Part shown: in pieces, positions 36,011 to 48,003 of the stretch
How the letters are laid out: each line of letters starts with the position of its first letter
Numbering within the stretch: position 1 is the stretch's first letter
Source: Heterocephalus glaber
Lineage: Eukaryota > Chordata > Mammalia > Rodentia > Bathyergidae
Length of the DNA: 64,000 nt
Reading direction: 5' to 3'
Assembly: GCF_000247695.1 (NCBI RefSeq)
Contig: NW_004624848.1
Span: forward strand, 1,767,574-1,831,573
Translations under genes and position numbers: made by a program
Notes under the pieces: model-generated
Database searches by the model: none
Seen by the model: the letters and a program-made list of their open reading frames with translations, nothing else
Told to the model about the DNA's origin: nothing

Positions 36011-37019
36011 TGCCTAGTAGTGCTTGCTTAATTGCTATCAGGCTTTAGTCATTCTGTCTCATGCTGTAATAGCCAAGAGAGAATAATAATGGTGGTAGCT
36101 TGCTTCCTACAGCTCTGTTGAAGGAGGAAAGCGAGGCTTCCTTCTCTCATCTCCATCAATAGGAGTTTTAGAGATAGAACTTGGAAGTTATATCTTGAAT
36201 GAAAATGAAGCCAGGCCCAGCTAAGGGGACTGGAAATCCTGGGGGATGTTGTGGTTAACACCCTTTGTTCCAAAGAGTAGACAAATTCACACCCAAGCAC
36301 AATGCGGAAGATGTTTTTAGTGAAAGCTTTTTTTGCTATTTCCATGAGCATTTCACCTAAAGAGCAGGGCTTTACCCCGACAGTCCTTGGAGAACTGGAC
36401 ATCACCAAAAACACTTGTTGGAAGAGCAATGTCCCTAAACATCGTTCCTCCTTGAATGCATCACCTGGGTAAATCTGATCATAGGACTTAGGTTATGGAC
36501 TGAAAGGAGCCCCAGGATGCAAGTTTTCCTTTCACTTGGAATGGTAGGACTTGACATGCAGAGTGTCCAATATATAAGAGTATTTTATTTCAGAGATGTT
36601 GGTCAACCTCAAACGATGAATGTAATTCCTGTCAAGTGAGACAGGAAGTGGTACAATTGCCTCATACTTTTCTTGCCATGTTTGCACATGTGCAAGTGAA
36701 AATGTCATTCCTTTGGCGCCTGTGCTTGTCGAGGAGCAGTGTCTCCCCTCTTTGCTCGTGCCCAACTCTCTAGCTCTGAGGAAACTTCACAGCGTAGACT
36801 CCGCCTCAGTTTCTTTATTCCCTGATGGGGGCTGTCTTCTGTTTGTGTATTTTGGTTTGAAATCTGATGAAGTTTCTCTTGGGAAACAGATAAAAATGGA
36901 TAAAAGAAGAGAGCAGCATTCAAAAAGGAATGAAGGTGTTGGTGCTCCGTGAGCAATTTCAGCACATAAGCACTTTAATTCGGTTTACTTTATTTTTTCA
37001 GTTTCTTAGTTTTAATTAG
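36011..37019. other. No gene recognised
   Basis: The 126-codon minus frame 36049-36429 and frames near 36532-36965 on both strands show no domain. A mild CpG enrichment is seen at 36715-36810 only. Confidence 0.35.
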
Positions 37020-37376
37020 TGTATTTCTTAGTGCACATTCACACCCCACAGTGATCGCAGTCCTTATGGGGAGTGTGCACCTGTATGCAACATCACAATT
37101 CTTTTCCACCCCGTTTCTCTCCCCCTCATTCCTCCTCTGTCATCTCTCAATCTCCTTCCCATTTGCAAAAGATCTATTTCCCTACTTCCTCCTATCTCTT
37201 TTATTTTGCTCTTTATTTATATTTTGGGTTTCTCCTATAAGAGAAACCATGGGATATTTAAGCTTATGCATCTGATTTATTTTGCTTCATATTTGGTCTC
37301 AAGGTGCATCCATTTTCCTACAAATGACTCAAGTTTATCCTTCTTTATGGCAGAGTAGTACTCCACTGTGTATGAA
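37020..37376 (-). mobile_element. LINE-1 3' end, antisense (3' UTR and end of ORF2)
   Basis: The right edge, CAGAGTAGTACTCCACTGTGTAT at about 37351, is the complement of the conserved L1 3' ORF2 stretch. To its left a pyrimidine-rich stretch (complement of a purine-rich 3' UTR) contains the complement of GAGAAACCCAAAATATAAATAAA at about 37220. The same 3' UTR type occurs at 42565 and 59430. It is 5'-truncated, as most L1 insertions are. Confidence 0.8.
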
Positions 37377-39351
37377 CAAAGTGCTCTCAGAAATCACAGA
37401 AATAAAGGAAAATGTATGTGAAGAGCAGTGGAGCATTTCTACTTACCATGGAAATGAAAGCAGGTCAGTCAAATTTAGAATCTGCTGAATTCCTTTTAGG
37501 TTACAAGACTTAGAACCAATTCTCAGTCTCTGCCTAAATGATGCACTTAGCTGGGTGTAGCAGACTACAGGGGATCTCTCTGTAAAGTTTTAAGCATTGC
37601 ATCCCTGATCAAAAGCATGCTCCTACCCCTCATTTTTCCCCCTTTTCTTTTGCAGGTGTAGGTGAAAGTTGGTTAAACATCACTCAGTATGTCTTGAGCC
37701 TCACAGAATTCCCACTGGTTTGTTAAATTCTTCACCCAGCCATATATTTATTGTTTTACTTATTGCATTTTCATGATGAACTAGGGAAAAGGCTGGCTAC
37801 TCACCTCTCATATTCTCTTAATTTTCCAAAATAGTGAATCAAACATTTCATGTTCGACAGCAGACATTTTTCTGTGAAAGGAATGATTTAACTTAGAATA
37901 ATTGTTTCACATGAAAAATTTTACTATGTCTTTAATGAATGAAAAATGGCTCTTCCATGACTGCAGAGTCCTAAAATGGATAGGAACATGGGAAGAGAAA
38001 CTATAACTCATCACGCTATCACATTATCAGGTGCTCCGTTTCCAGTGGAATCTTCCAAAGTGGACCTAGCCAAATCCATGGTGACTCAGAGAGGAGCAGA
38101 AGAAGCAGTTACAATGGAGAGTAAGCAGTTCAGGCCCAGAGGCTGAGGAGAGAAAAGATACAGTGGAGAGACAATGTGTGAAATAACCGATACAGAAGGC
38201 CTGTTTTGTAAGGGTAGATCTCACAACACTTTGGCATGTAGCTTACCTATATACGTGGAGTCTACCCCAACTAGTCCTTCTTGAAAACCTACAACTTCAT
38301 AGTTATCTGTCTTTGACATTTCAAAAAAAGGGCACAACCTCAAATGCTCTAACATCAGCTTTGGATTTTAGGGGCTTTGGTAGTAGATGTAGTTTAGAAA
38401 TTTGAATTGCCATCGGTTTCTGTGAGTATCTACATTCTACTTCCTATATTTTATAGTATTTTTTTCTCTCCAGCTCCTTTTATTTCCACTGAAAGTATCT
38501 TGGCTGGGCAACTACTCATTATAAACAGTTGCCAAAAGAACAAGGCGTATCAAAACGAAGTTAGTTTCTAATATTTATTTATTCTAGATTTTTGAAAAAA
38601 ATATAAAGGAATAGATTCAATTAAATTGTAAGTTCTTTGCATTTAATTGAGAAATTCAGTGCACACGAACACCTTTGCATTCATCCACATCTTCTACTGT
38701 ACCTGGCGAGGATGCCCATGTGGGTGCAAACAAAACTTTCCTGGCATCAGTCTCATGTAGGCACACTATTTTATGAAATGATCTGACAAAATGTGCTTTG
38801 CTGTTCTAAATTAAGTTATTCCTTAAAATGGGAGTCTTAGAGTGCCTTAGGTGAAGAAGGATTAGGTTTGAGGATTCATCACGGCCTGCAGCTGAAGCAG
38901 CATATTTTAGTGTCGAACAGAGCTCGGAAAGGAGTCTCAGCACGCCCAGCATAGTCTGCCTCTCCATGGAGAGGAGAACCAGTGATTGACTGCTTATCTT
39001 CCTCCTTACAAATCAGACAAACCTGTTTATAAGTATGTTGTTTTAAATTTTGCATTAACCTTATCAGCAACTGATGATTTCCTTTTGCTCCTTCTTCCTA
39101 ATTCTCATATTAATAGACTAAATATAAACACCTTCCCACAAAAATACCTTCAGTATCTCCCTATTATACTTGATTCCCATAAAATCACAATAAAATGGTA
39201 TTAATATAACCAGCACAGTGTACTAGATTTCTTTTAGCTGACTGTCTGATTCGATTTCGTCTGATTCTAACTTCTTCTCAGGTTCTGGAAGGTAAGAGTT
39301 GTTTACTGCCTTTGTAGCTTTGAACACATCTGCTTAATGACAGACAGAAGC
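37377..39351. other. No gene recognised
   Basis: Unassigned sequence; frames are short and unremarkable. Confidence 0.4.
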
Positions 39352-39448
39352 TGACATATATACATATGTAAACGTATGCATGTGTGTACATATGTGGATA
39401 TGTGTGTATGTATGTGGTGTGTGTACATATGCATACACATACATATAT
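39352..39448. repeat. Imperfect (TATG/ACATA)n low-complexity tract
   Basis: Alternating TACATATG, GTATGCATG and TGTGTATG units of purine-pyrimidine alternation run through this stretch. Confidence 0.85.
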
Positions 39449-40257
39449 TTAAAGACTATCTCCTGATCCAGTAATAAAATATTTGCTGCCTATAGAATCT
39501 GGCAGAGCTTTGCAGAAGACATAGAATAGAAAAGTAAAATAAAATAAATGAACAAGATGAACAAAAACAGCCCCCAAATTACAACAAAACTCTTCTACCC
39601 AGAAGCTGCTTACTCTAATAAGAATCACATGGCCCAATATTTTATTATCTGGGTTATGATTTTGGAACATCATTTTGGTACTGCTTCTCAATGTTGCTGA
39701 ACAGGGTCGACTTTTCTTCCATGTAAGTACCACCTTTTGGGGGACAAATTAGAACTCATCGCAGGAGCGAGCACCATGGGAGTCTGGAGATGGCACTTCG
39801 GGGAAGAGTGAACAAGGCACCTTCTCCATGGCTATTTCTAGTCCCACCGGAGAGGAAGACAGCAACACCTGCTTCCCTTCACAAACTGTACCAGGTGACG
39901 AACACGGCTCCCGACACCTTCCCTGCATGAACACGAATGCAGCCAACTTCCGCAGAATCCTGGAACCAATTAAGTTTGTGAACTGAGGTACCACTGCACA
40001 AGAATGTGGTGCCTCATTCTGCTCTCAGAGGCCTTGAAGCCTGAAATTCACACACCAAGGGGTTTAGACAAGAGCCCCACCCTGGGCCTGGCCCCTTGTG
40101 GCTGCTTCCCTATGTCTACTTCCACCTTCTCATGGATCTCCTTTTCAATCTGAGCTATAACTCTTGCTTGCTAATTCAGAAGAGGAAATAATGAGTGTTG
40201 GAATAAAAGCACCCTCTGGTTTTCACATTTAAAAAACAATTTGAGTAAAAGTGTCTG
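39449..40257. other. No gene recognised
   Basis: Minus frames of 94 and 81 codons (39449-39733, 39749-39994) show no domain. Two thirds of the stretch is GC-moderate unassigned sequence. Confidence 0.35.
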
Positions 40258-40605
40258 TGCCATAGTTTGGACCTGACATCTCCCCCAAAGACCCATGGTC
40301 CCAGCTTAGTGCTACTGGGAGGTGATAAATACCTTAGCAGGTGGAGCCCAGGGGAAGGTCTTCAGGTCCCTCACGGTGTGTTCTGGAAGGGGTTGTGAGA
40401 CCCTGGTCTCCTGTCTTTCCCATCTTGGACATGACATGAAAGGCTTCGCCTCACCCTTGTTCCCACCATGATGAGCTGCCTCTCCACAGACCCAAAAGCA
40501 ATTGGGCCAATCATTTACCACCCTTTACCAAACCATGAGTCAAGTGAACTTTGTCTTTCTAGCTGCTCATCTCAGGTGTTTGTTACAGTAAAAGAAAACA
40601 AATTC
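40258..40605 (+). mobile_element. MaLR-like LTR, sense
   Basis: TGCCATAGTTTGGACC at 40258 is a typical 5' end. Then GAGGTGATAAATACC-like, GGTGGAGCCCAGGGGAAGG, GGGGTTGTGAGACCCTGG, CCACCATGATGAGCTGCC, CCACAGACCCAAAAGCAATTGGGCC and CTCATCTCAGGTGTTTGTTACAG follow in order. This is the cleanest sense copy of the family in the window. The 3' edge is within a few bases of 40605. Confidence 0.75.
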
Positions 40606-40931
40606 AGTCAGCATACAAAGGATAGAACTTCTATCACTAGATTCTTTTGTGTGCTTCTACCTTTCCTAGACTACATATAACCCTTTTTAAGAGAGTTGCT
40701 GCAGATAAATTCTAAATCCTTGTTGTCTCAGAAACATTTTCTCGTATATCTTTTCTCTCTTTTATTTCACCAATTATACAGCAAAACCTTTTTGGTCTAC
40801 TACTGAAAATCAGCCACATTCTCAGATTTTTCTAGGTGGTTCAGTTAAGCTTGACATGATATGAATAGATTTTTGAATAAAAAGTTTATTCAATTCAAAA
40901 TTGTACTGAAATATATATGGACTTCAGCCCG

Positions 40932-41125
40932 ACATAAATAGCCCCATGTAAAATCCCAGTGCTCTGGGAGACTAACCAGGAGGACGGCAAGTTTAAACCC
41001 AGCCTGCGTCTAACACAGTGATTCAGTGAGACCCTGCCTCAAGAGAAGGGATGGTAGTGTGGTGGGAATGTGGCATGGTATGAAGGCCCTGGGTTCAATG
41101 CTAAGTACCTGCAAAAAATACATGT
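40932..41125 (+). mobile_element. B1-ID composite SINE (B1-dID/MEN-like)
   Basis: The left half is B1 (7SL RNA-derived): AAATCCCAGTGCTCTGGGAG, AGTTTAAACCCAGCCTGC, and AGTGAGACCCTGCCTCAAG. The right half is tRNA-derived ID: TGAAGGCCCTGGGTTCAATGC followed by an A-rich end. B1 followed by ID is the order of the composite SINEs reported from squirrels and several other rodent families; murid B4 has the reverse order. It is diverged, so not recent. Confidence 0.7.
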
Positions 41126-41748
41126 ATATGTATGGATTTCAGAAAATTAGATATGCTGGAGCTTCGGAAGTACTTGCTAAGAGAGCCAGTCATGCTAGAT
41201 TAGATGTGAACAGGGGGAGAAGGATTTATTGAGCAAGAGTTCAGTGTCAGGCACAAATAGCAGTTGCTAAAATAATGGAATGGCTCATACTGTCTTTCTG
41301 ACGTATGTATGTGTGACATCACATGTGGAGCACCCCGAAGGTCACTGTGTATCAGCTAGGTTTCTGTTTTGGAGGCCAGAAAGCAGAACAGGGTTAAGAC
41401 AGTCTTCTCCAGTCAAACACAGGGGAAGACCGAGACTTAGACCCAGCTTTCCGAGCTTAAATTAGGAGCAGAAATTGTTCTGTTCACCCGTGCTTCGTGG
41501 AGGTGGGGATGTGCATCCTATTGTACAAATGGTTATTGAAGAGAGGGTATTTACTTGTACTCCTCTTTGGCAATTTTCTGCTATTAAGTGTATTAATCAA
41601 CTATTAGTCTGTAAAAATTATTCCAAATCCCACTGGTCCATGAGCTGGAAAATTTGCCATCTGATTGTTGCTGCGAGTTCGGAGTTGGAGCATAGAGAGC
41701 TTAGCTGTGCTTTCTGCCACAAAGTCTCTTTCTTGCAAGGCTGTGGTT
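41126..41748. other. No gene recognised
   Basis: Host sequence between two SINEs. Plus frames of 68, 61 and 91 codons have no recognisable domain. Confidence 0.35.
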
Positions 41749-41765
41749 AAAGTGTTGGCAGAGGC
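41749..41765 (+). repeat. Target-site duplication, left copy, of the ID SINE
   Basis: AAAGTGTTGGCAGAGGC, 17 bp, identical to 41845-41861 on the other side of the SINE. Confidence 0.95.
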
Positions 41766-41844
41766 GGGGATTTAGCTCAGTGCTTCCGGCGCCTGCCTCC
41801 CAAGCTCAAGGTCCCAAGTTCGATCCCCTGTACCAAAAACAAAC
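41766..41844 (+). mobile_element. ID SINE, young copy
   Basis: A 79-bp tRNA-derived SINE of the ID family starting GGGGATTTAGCTCAGTG. The Pol III A box (TAGCTCAGTG) and B box (AGTTCGATCCC) are both readable, and an A-rich tail AAAAACAAAC follows GTACC. It is flanked by perfect 17-bp target duplications, so this is an L1-driven insertion with little decay since. The anticodon-stem region differs from the rat/BC1-type ID that I know. It could be active in Pol III transcription as a short RNA, but no downstream terminator (TTTT on the plus strand) is seen, so a defined small RNA gene is not claimed. Confidence 0.9.
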
Positions 41845-41861
41845 AAAGTGTTGGCAGAGGC
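41845..41861 (+). repeat. Target-site duplication, right copy, of the ID SINE
   Basis: Identical 17-bp copy of 41749-41765. Confidence 0.95.
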
Positions 41862-42564
41862 TTCAGTCCTATCGGCAGGCACCACTGAGGGGGACTCTTC
41901 CGAGCTCTCGCTGGCCACGGTGCTGGCAGCCCCTGTTTCTCAGACACCAGTCCCACTGCCACAGTTCCTTGCTGGCTTTCACCCGGGCGTCCTTCAATGC
42001 CTGCTGTGGCCTCTGCTGTGGCCTCTGTGGGCAGCTTCCAGCCTGCCAGCTGGCGTGAAGCGAGGGTTATCATAGCACACTTGAAGTGTTTGTTGTTGAA
42101 CGGGCCAGTTTTACTAAAAGCAGCATATTTGTGCTCTGTGGCCCTTATTCCTTTGAAGAGAATTTGTCTGTTTTAAGGTTCCATGGAATCAACTACTGGT
42201 CTTGGTACAGTGAAGATGTTAGAAGGTAGTGTTTAGTGCCAACACACATATTTAGAAAGTCTTTATTAGTCTCTGAATACTGTGGACCACTATTAAGAGA
42301 GTAATCAATTCTTCTTAAGTAATTGAATTTCTGAGCCCAATCCAATCCAACATAGCTCAGTGCATTTCGGAGAATAAATTATACTCTGTGAGAATAGAGG
42401 ATATTGCTTTGTTTGCATAGGCACATATGTAAGATACCAAGGGGAAGGAAATGCTTAAAGTACTGTTTGACTCAAATATGTTTTCACATATGTTATTCAT
42501 CCTGTGCTGTTTTAAAAATGCACCTTTGTGTGCGAGTGCATGTGTGTCTTAGACCAGTGCGGAT
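41862..42564. other. No gene recognised; GC-rich start
   Basis: Frames on both strands at 41777-42075 arise from a GC-rich stretch that continues from the SINE. Nothing gene-like is recognised. Confidence 0.35.
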
Positions 42565-43003
42565 ATTTAGAAAAGTAATTCTGCCACAAAGGAGGATACA
42601 CTTGAGGCATTTGTAGGTAAATGGATGCACTTTGAGGCCATATTGAGTATTAACTGAAATAAGTCAGACACACAAATGTAAACATCTCATGATTTCTCTT
42701 TCATGAGAAACCCAACATATAAATAAAGAGCAAAATAGAAGATAGATAATAGGAAGTAGGGACATCTTTTTCAAATGGGAAAAAGGGGGAGAGAGAAGGG
42801 AAGGGAAAGGGGATGAAAAAAAGAATTGAAAGGAAAAATGGAAACAGAGCTTTTGAAAATGAGAAGGGGACCAAGAGGTGGGAAGGAACAGAGGGCTAGG
42901 GCGTGAAAAAAGCATTAAGGGGTGTTGGCATATACACCAACTCCCCACCATAAATGTAATCAGCATGTACTGCACACATGTACTAACAGAACACTATTTT
43001 TGA
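42565..43003 (+). mobile_element. LINE-1 3' end, sense
   Basis: End of ORF2 and 3' UTR: TAGGTAAATGGATGCACTTTGAGG, AACTGAAATAAGTCAGACACAC, CATGAGAAACCCAACATATAAATAAAGAG, then a purine-rich stretch (42760-42890) and TAATCAGCATGTACTGCACAC. The frame is not open. It shares its 3' UTR type with 37020 and 59430. Confidence 0.8.
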
Positions 43004-43249
43004 GAGCACAGGTGACAAATATTACTTGATGTAGAAGGTAAGAGTACACTAAAGAAAATGGTTCCTTCAGTTGCAAATTTCTAAGCTTAAAGATTTATAC
43101 TGAGGTGGTGGAGAATTCAGAATGGAGGAGATCACAGGCTTCATGGAGAGAGATGAGCTTTGAAATCAGAGAAACAAAGTGCAATGCCCTTTCCAGAAGT
43201 CCTTAGGGTTAAATTGTTGTCTGAGTCCATCTGGAAGCCAGCATTTGGA
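43004..43249. other. No gene recognised
   Basis: Unassigned sequence between two repeats. Confidence 0.3.
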
Positions 43250-43345
43250 TCGTAACTCAAGACTTTGTTCCTAAGTTAAAACTCAAATTCCAGTCATAAC
43301 CCAAGTTGTTCCCATATCAAGTCAGTCGTAACTTGAGGGTCCTCT
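43250..43345. mobile_element. Possible fragment of an old DNA-transposon-like repeat
   Basis: GATCGTAACTCAAGACTTTG and GTCAGTCGTAACTTGAGGGTCC resemble a mammalian repeat with pairs of 'cgtaagttgag' units. Short, and the family is unassigned. Confidence 0.35.
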
Positions 43346-43604
43346 GTGTTGTGCTTCTGTTTGTCTCCACGTATGGAGGGAGGTGTGGTAAATAGGTTCT
43401 CTTCCATGCTTCTTTCAGCAATGAAGTGTAATTTAAACTTTAGAGCTACTGCTATTTATAAAGCAGAAACTTTTGAAAGATGTTTCTGTACTTGGCCAAT
43501 GAGGAAGGTATTGATGATGAAGTTAACAATCACAATTACCATGTTTGAACATTATGCAATGCAGGCAATTTTGTAATTTCGTTATATGTAATTTCTCCCT
43601 GTAT

Positions 43605-43800
43605 CTACCTTTCAGAAATAGTTGATGTATTTTCTTATTTTACAGATAAACAAACTGAGTCACAGAAAATTTTAGTATTTGTCTTTAAGCCATGGGTTTG
43701 GTAAACACCATCCCAGACAGTCTGGTTTCATAGCCCAAATGTTTGATCCTCAGTAAACTCACAACCTTAACATTACACTACACTAGATCTACACTAGATT
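43605..43800 (-). mobile_element. MIR SINE relic, antisense
   Basis: ATTTTACAGATAAACAAACTGAGTCACAG, TAGTATTTGTCTTTAAGCC and CCAGACAGTCTGGTTTCATAGCCC follow antisense MIR order closely, one of the clearest MIR copies here. Confidence 0.8.
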
Positions 43801-44799
43801 ATGTGGACCCTGTCTTGCTAAAATTTTGGGGGAGGGGGTTGTGGTTGGAGTTTTCATATTTCTTCTTGTTACCATCACTAAATATTCCCATGATTTAGTT
43901 TATTTTTACAATCAAGATAAGAATAATGAAATAGCAAAGTACAATTTGGATTTTTCAATGAGAATGATCATGCATAAAAATTATAACTTACATGTTTGTA
44001 ACATTTACACCTCTTCCATCCAACTGGGGAACAGATAAGTAAATTATTAATAGGATCCTGTCATCTTTAAAATAAGCTGTAGAATTTTCTGCTTCTCTGA
44101 GGCCTGGCTGATACTGAGATTTCTCCTTCCATTTGGCCCAGTTCAAATATTCCCTATGACTTTATAATAGGCAGCCAGTAGGTGGCTTCCTGAGCCTATG
44201 TGGTAGAGTTCCAATGTGGAAAAGCATGTCTGTGATATGCTATTTCAATAACACCTTGCATCTGTCCTTCCATATTTTTGGAAGATGACTTGGTCTCTTT
44301 GTCCCTTCCTGATCTCTCCTAGTGAAGGAGCCTCATTCTAGATACTTTGGAATGTATTCTGTATTTTATTTTTAATTGTCCAGAATTCTTTATTTAAGGC
44401 ACACTACATATCAAAGTGAATGACAAATACAAATATATCACTCATTATATTGTCTGAATGAAATAAAATTTCAAGACCAAATTGGTCAATCTGGATTTTA
44501 AAAAACAAAAGCAAATATATGCCGTTACACACACCATCTGCTTACACATCCAAAGTTGAAAGTAAAACAAAAATATGTCCCATAAAAACAGGAAAAAAGC
44601 AAATGCTATAGAAATTTGAATATTAGACTCATTAGCATTTAATGTAAGGTCAACTAACAGCTATAAAAAGGGGCATTTATTACAGTCAAATTGTCAATTC
44701 AAAAGGAAGATATCAGACACTTAAGTTTATATGTATTAAATAAAATGACTGGGAGGAAATAAAACACTATTATTGCAAATGACATGAATGTGTGCCTAG
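43801..44799. other. No gene recognised
   Basis: AT-rich unassigned sequence; the plus frame 43826-44038 has no domain. Confidence 0.35.
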
Positions 44800-47700
44800 T
44801 GCTTATACTAGTTTTTGCTCCCAGCATTGTAGAGTTTCCTTTTCCCCCACAGCCTCAGTAGCATACTTATTATTTTATTTCTTGAAGATAGCTACTCTTT
44901 CTGGAGTAAGATGGAATCTGAGTGAAAATTTGCATTTTTCTAATGGCCAGAGATATCCTTTCTTGTTTTTGAATTTTGGGTGAGAACTTTCAGCCTCTTC
45001 CCATTTACTATGATGTTGACTTTAGGTTTGTCACACTGGCTTATCAGATAAACATAAATTCCTTTTATACCTATTTACTTCTGTTTTTTAAATCATAAAT
45101 GGATGTTGGATTTTATTTAGATGGTAGTATGATTTTTGTCCTTGCTTCTGTTTATGTGGTATATTATATTTAGTGGCTTGTATATATTGAACCATCCTTG
45201 CATACCTGTGATGAAGCCTACTTGTTCATAATGTATGATCTATCTGATTATTTGTTGCATTCTGTTTACCAGTATATTGTTGAGGATTTTTGCATCTATT
45301 TTCATTAAAGAGAGTGGCCTGCAGGTTTTTTTTTATAGTTAGGTTCTTGTCTGTTCCTAGGATCAGGGAATGCTAACTTCTGGGAATGACTTTGGAAGTA
45401 CTCCTTCCCTTTTACTTTCATTAAAGAGTTTGAGGAGTAATGGCAGTAGATCTTCCCTGAAGACGTTGTAGTATTCAGCAATGAATCCATCAGGTCCTTG
45501 GCTTCCTTAGTTGGTAGGGGTTTTATTACTACCTCAAGTTCATTAACTATTATTGAATTGTTCAGAGTTTATATATCTTTCTGCTTTATTTTTAGCAATT
45601 CATACATATCTAGGAAACTACCCATTTCTTCTGTATTCTTCTATTTATTGGAATACAGGTTTTCAAAGAGGTTATTAATTACCTTCTGAATTTTCAGTAT
45701 CCCCTGTTATTTCACTTATTTTCATTTCTAATTACATGGTTTTGTGTCTTTTCTTCCCTTTTGGGATAGGTAAGATTGACTAAGGGTTTGTCTGTTCATT
45801 CAAAGAACTAGCTCTTTGATTTGTTGTAATTTTTTTAGTCTTAATTTCATTACTTTCTGCTGTTATTTTTATAATTCACTTCCTTATACTAGCTTTGGAT
45901 GTAGATTATTCTTGTCTTACAAGGGCCATGAGTTGCATCATTAGGATATTTATTCTAGCTGACTCTGTTTTCCTGATATGAGCATTCACTGCTGTAAACT
46001 TCCCTCTGCAGACTGCTTTTGTCATGTTTCATAGGTTCTGTTATATTTTACTATCATTATTGTTTGAATCTAGGAATTGTTTGATTTCTTCCTTGATTTC
46101 TACAGTGATCCATTGATTACTCAACAGTATATGATTTAATTTCCATGTGTTTGTATAAGTTCTTTTGCCATTGACTTTTAGTTCTTTTGCACTATGACCT
46201 AGTAAAACACATGTGGGAAGTTTGATTTTTTTTTCACTTACTTAAGCATGATTTATTAGAGACAATAAAGCTTTACTTTGGAGAAAGTTTCATGTCCTAC
46301 TGAGAAGAATGTGTATTCTGTTGTTGGGTGGAATGTTCTGAAAATATTTAGTAAATTCATTTGTTTAAATGTGTTGTTCAACTCTAATATTTCTTGATTT
46401 TTTTTGTCCAATTGATCTATCTATTTGTGATAGTGAGGTATTGTGTTCCTGCACTAAAATTTTATTAATGTTTATCTGATCTTTTATGTCCAGTAAGTTT
46501 GCTTTATGAAATTGGGTGTGCTGGTGTTTAGTGCATCTATTTCTGTAATTGTTATCTCATCCTATTGAATTGCTCCCATAACCAATATGTAGTTACTTTC
46601 TGATCAGTTTTAGCTTGGTCTCTTATGTCTGAAAACAGAATAGCTGCTCCTGCTTGTTTTAGTGTTTTAGTTGCATGGAATATTGTTTTCCATTCTTTGA
46701 GTTTTAATCTATGAATGTCTTTTTAAATTAAATGCTTCTCATTTTTGCAGTATGCTGTTGAGTTTTGTTTTTTAATCTAGTCCTCCAATACGTGTTTTTA
46801 AGTTAAAGAGTTGAAATCATTAACACAGACAGCTATTACTGAAAGGCATTGACTTCTTTGCTCATTGCATTATTTTGTGTTGCATATTCCTTTTTTCCTC
46901 CTTTTGCTTAATTTCTCACTTTGGTTGGTGCATTCATTCAGTAGGTTTTTTGGCATTATTGGCCACTGTCTCCATCTAGGATATTCTTGAGGTGTTTTTT
47001 TTTTTTGGAGTGGTTTGTTTGATACTCATAAATTTCTTTTAAAAGAAGATCTTGGAGGTTCTTTATCCTGGAAATATTTTATTTCTCCATAAATGGTTTT
47101 GCGGGATATATTAGTTTTTGCTGAAATTTATTTTGGGGGGCCTCTCCTTGTCTTTAATGTTTGTATTGAGAAGTTGGCTATAATTCTAATGAATTTAATT
47201 TTTTAAGTGATTTGTTTCTTTAACAGCTGTTAAGAGTATGTCTTGCACTGGAATTCTGGGATTTTTGACTAAGATGTTTTTTGAAGAAATTATTTTCTGA
47301 TCTTGGCTATTTGGGTTTCTATCTGCATCATTTTAAAAATATTCCTCCACATTTGGAAAGTTTTCTTCTATTATTTCTGTGGACAGGTTTTTATGTCTTT
47401 GTTCAGTTTTCTGATTGTCCAGTAATTCTAGTCAATCTTAGATTAGTCTTTTTGTCATCTAGCAGCTTTGGATCCATTTTTCATGTTCTCTTGTTGTTTT
47501 TGATGTATCTCTGAACAGATGATCACCCATGAAGGCCTATCTACTAGTTCTGAAAATCCATCCTCATGTTCTTCACTTCCACTGTCCATATTTTCAATAG
47601 AAGTTTTATCTCCTGAATTTTCATTTGGTAACCTTACATAAATACCAATTCTTTGCTAAACTGTTAATTCATGTTTTCTATCATTTTTTTAAGCTCAGCC

Positions 47701-47940
47701 AGCTTTTTATTAGTGTTGCACTAAGATCACCAGTCACTTTGTTCATTAAGTCCATTATCTGTTTAGTTATATCATCTTTGAGCTTGCTGAGCCCCTTATT
47801 GATGTTTGTCTCCTCTTTTATTGTTTTGCATAATTCAGCTGTTTGGCTTTTGATCTCCTCCCTCATTGATGCCCTATGAATCAGGTTTTGGGGAATTGGA
47901 AGATCCTGGAGGCATTTACTTTGCCTTGTATTCTCAAGTT
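44800..47940 (-). mobile_element. LINE-1 retrotransposon, antisense, ORF2 and ORF1, internally deleted
   Basis: Read on the minus strand it runs from the ORF1 coiled coil into ORF2. The short frame 47681-47866 (MREEIKSQTAELCKTIKEET and on) is the ORF1 coiled-coil type. Nearer the 3' end, 46000-46450 matches the end of the endonuclease domain, and 45000-45700 the reverse-transcriptase domain (complement of the CAGGTCCTTGG, CTTCCTTAGTTGG blocks). At 44960-44980 the sequence jumps from the 3'-most ORF2 block at 44800-44965 to the reverse-transcriptase part, so about 1.3 kb of ORF2 is missing. Many stops. It is a dead element of older age. Confidence 0.85.
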
Positions 47941-47947
47941 TCTATTG

Positions 47948-47966
47948 GTGTGTTGTGGTGTGGTGT

Positions 47967-48001
<35 letters not shown>
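47948..48001. repeat. (TG)n microsatellite
   Basis: GTGTGTTGTGGTGTGGTG-type units merge into a run of about 15 uninterrupted TG units. Confidence 0.95.

Positions 48002-48003
<2 letters not shown>

Noticed and set aside
41766..41844. A functional tRNA gene
   Set aside because: The A and B boxes belong to the tRNA-derived ID SINE. Target duplications, the A-rich tail and the degraded stem pairing show a retroposon, not a tRNA gene.
47681..47866. A host coiled-coil protein
   Set aside because: Its sequence type and its place before ORF2 match L1 ORF1p.
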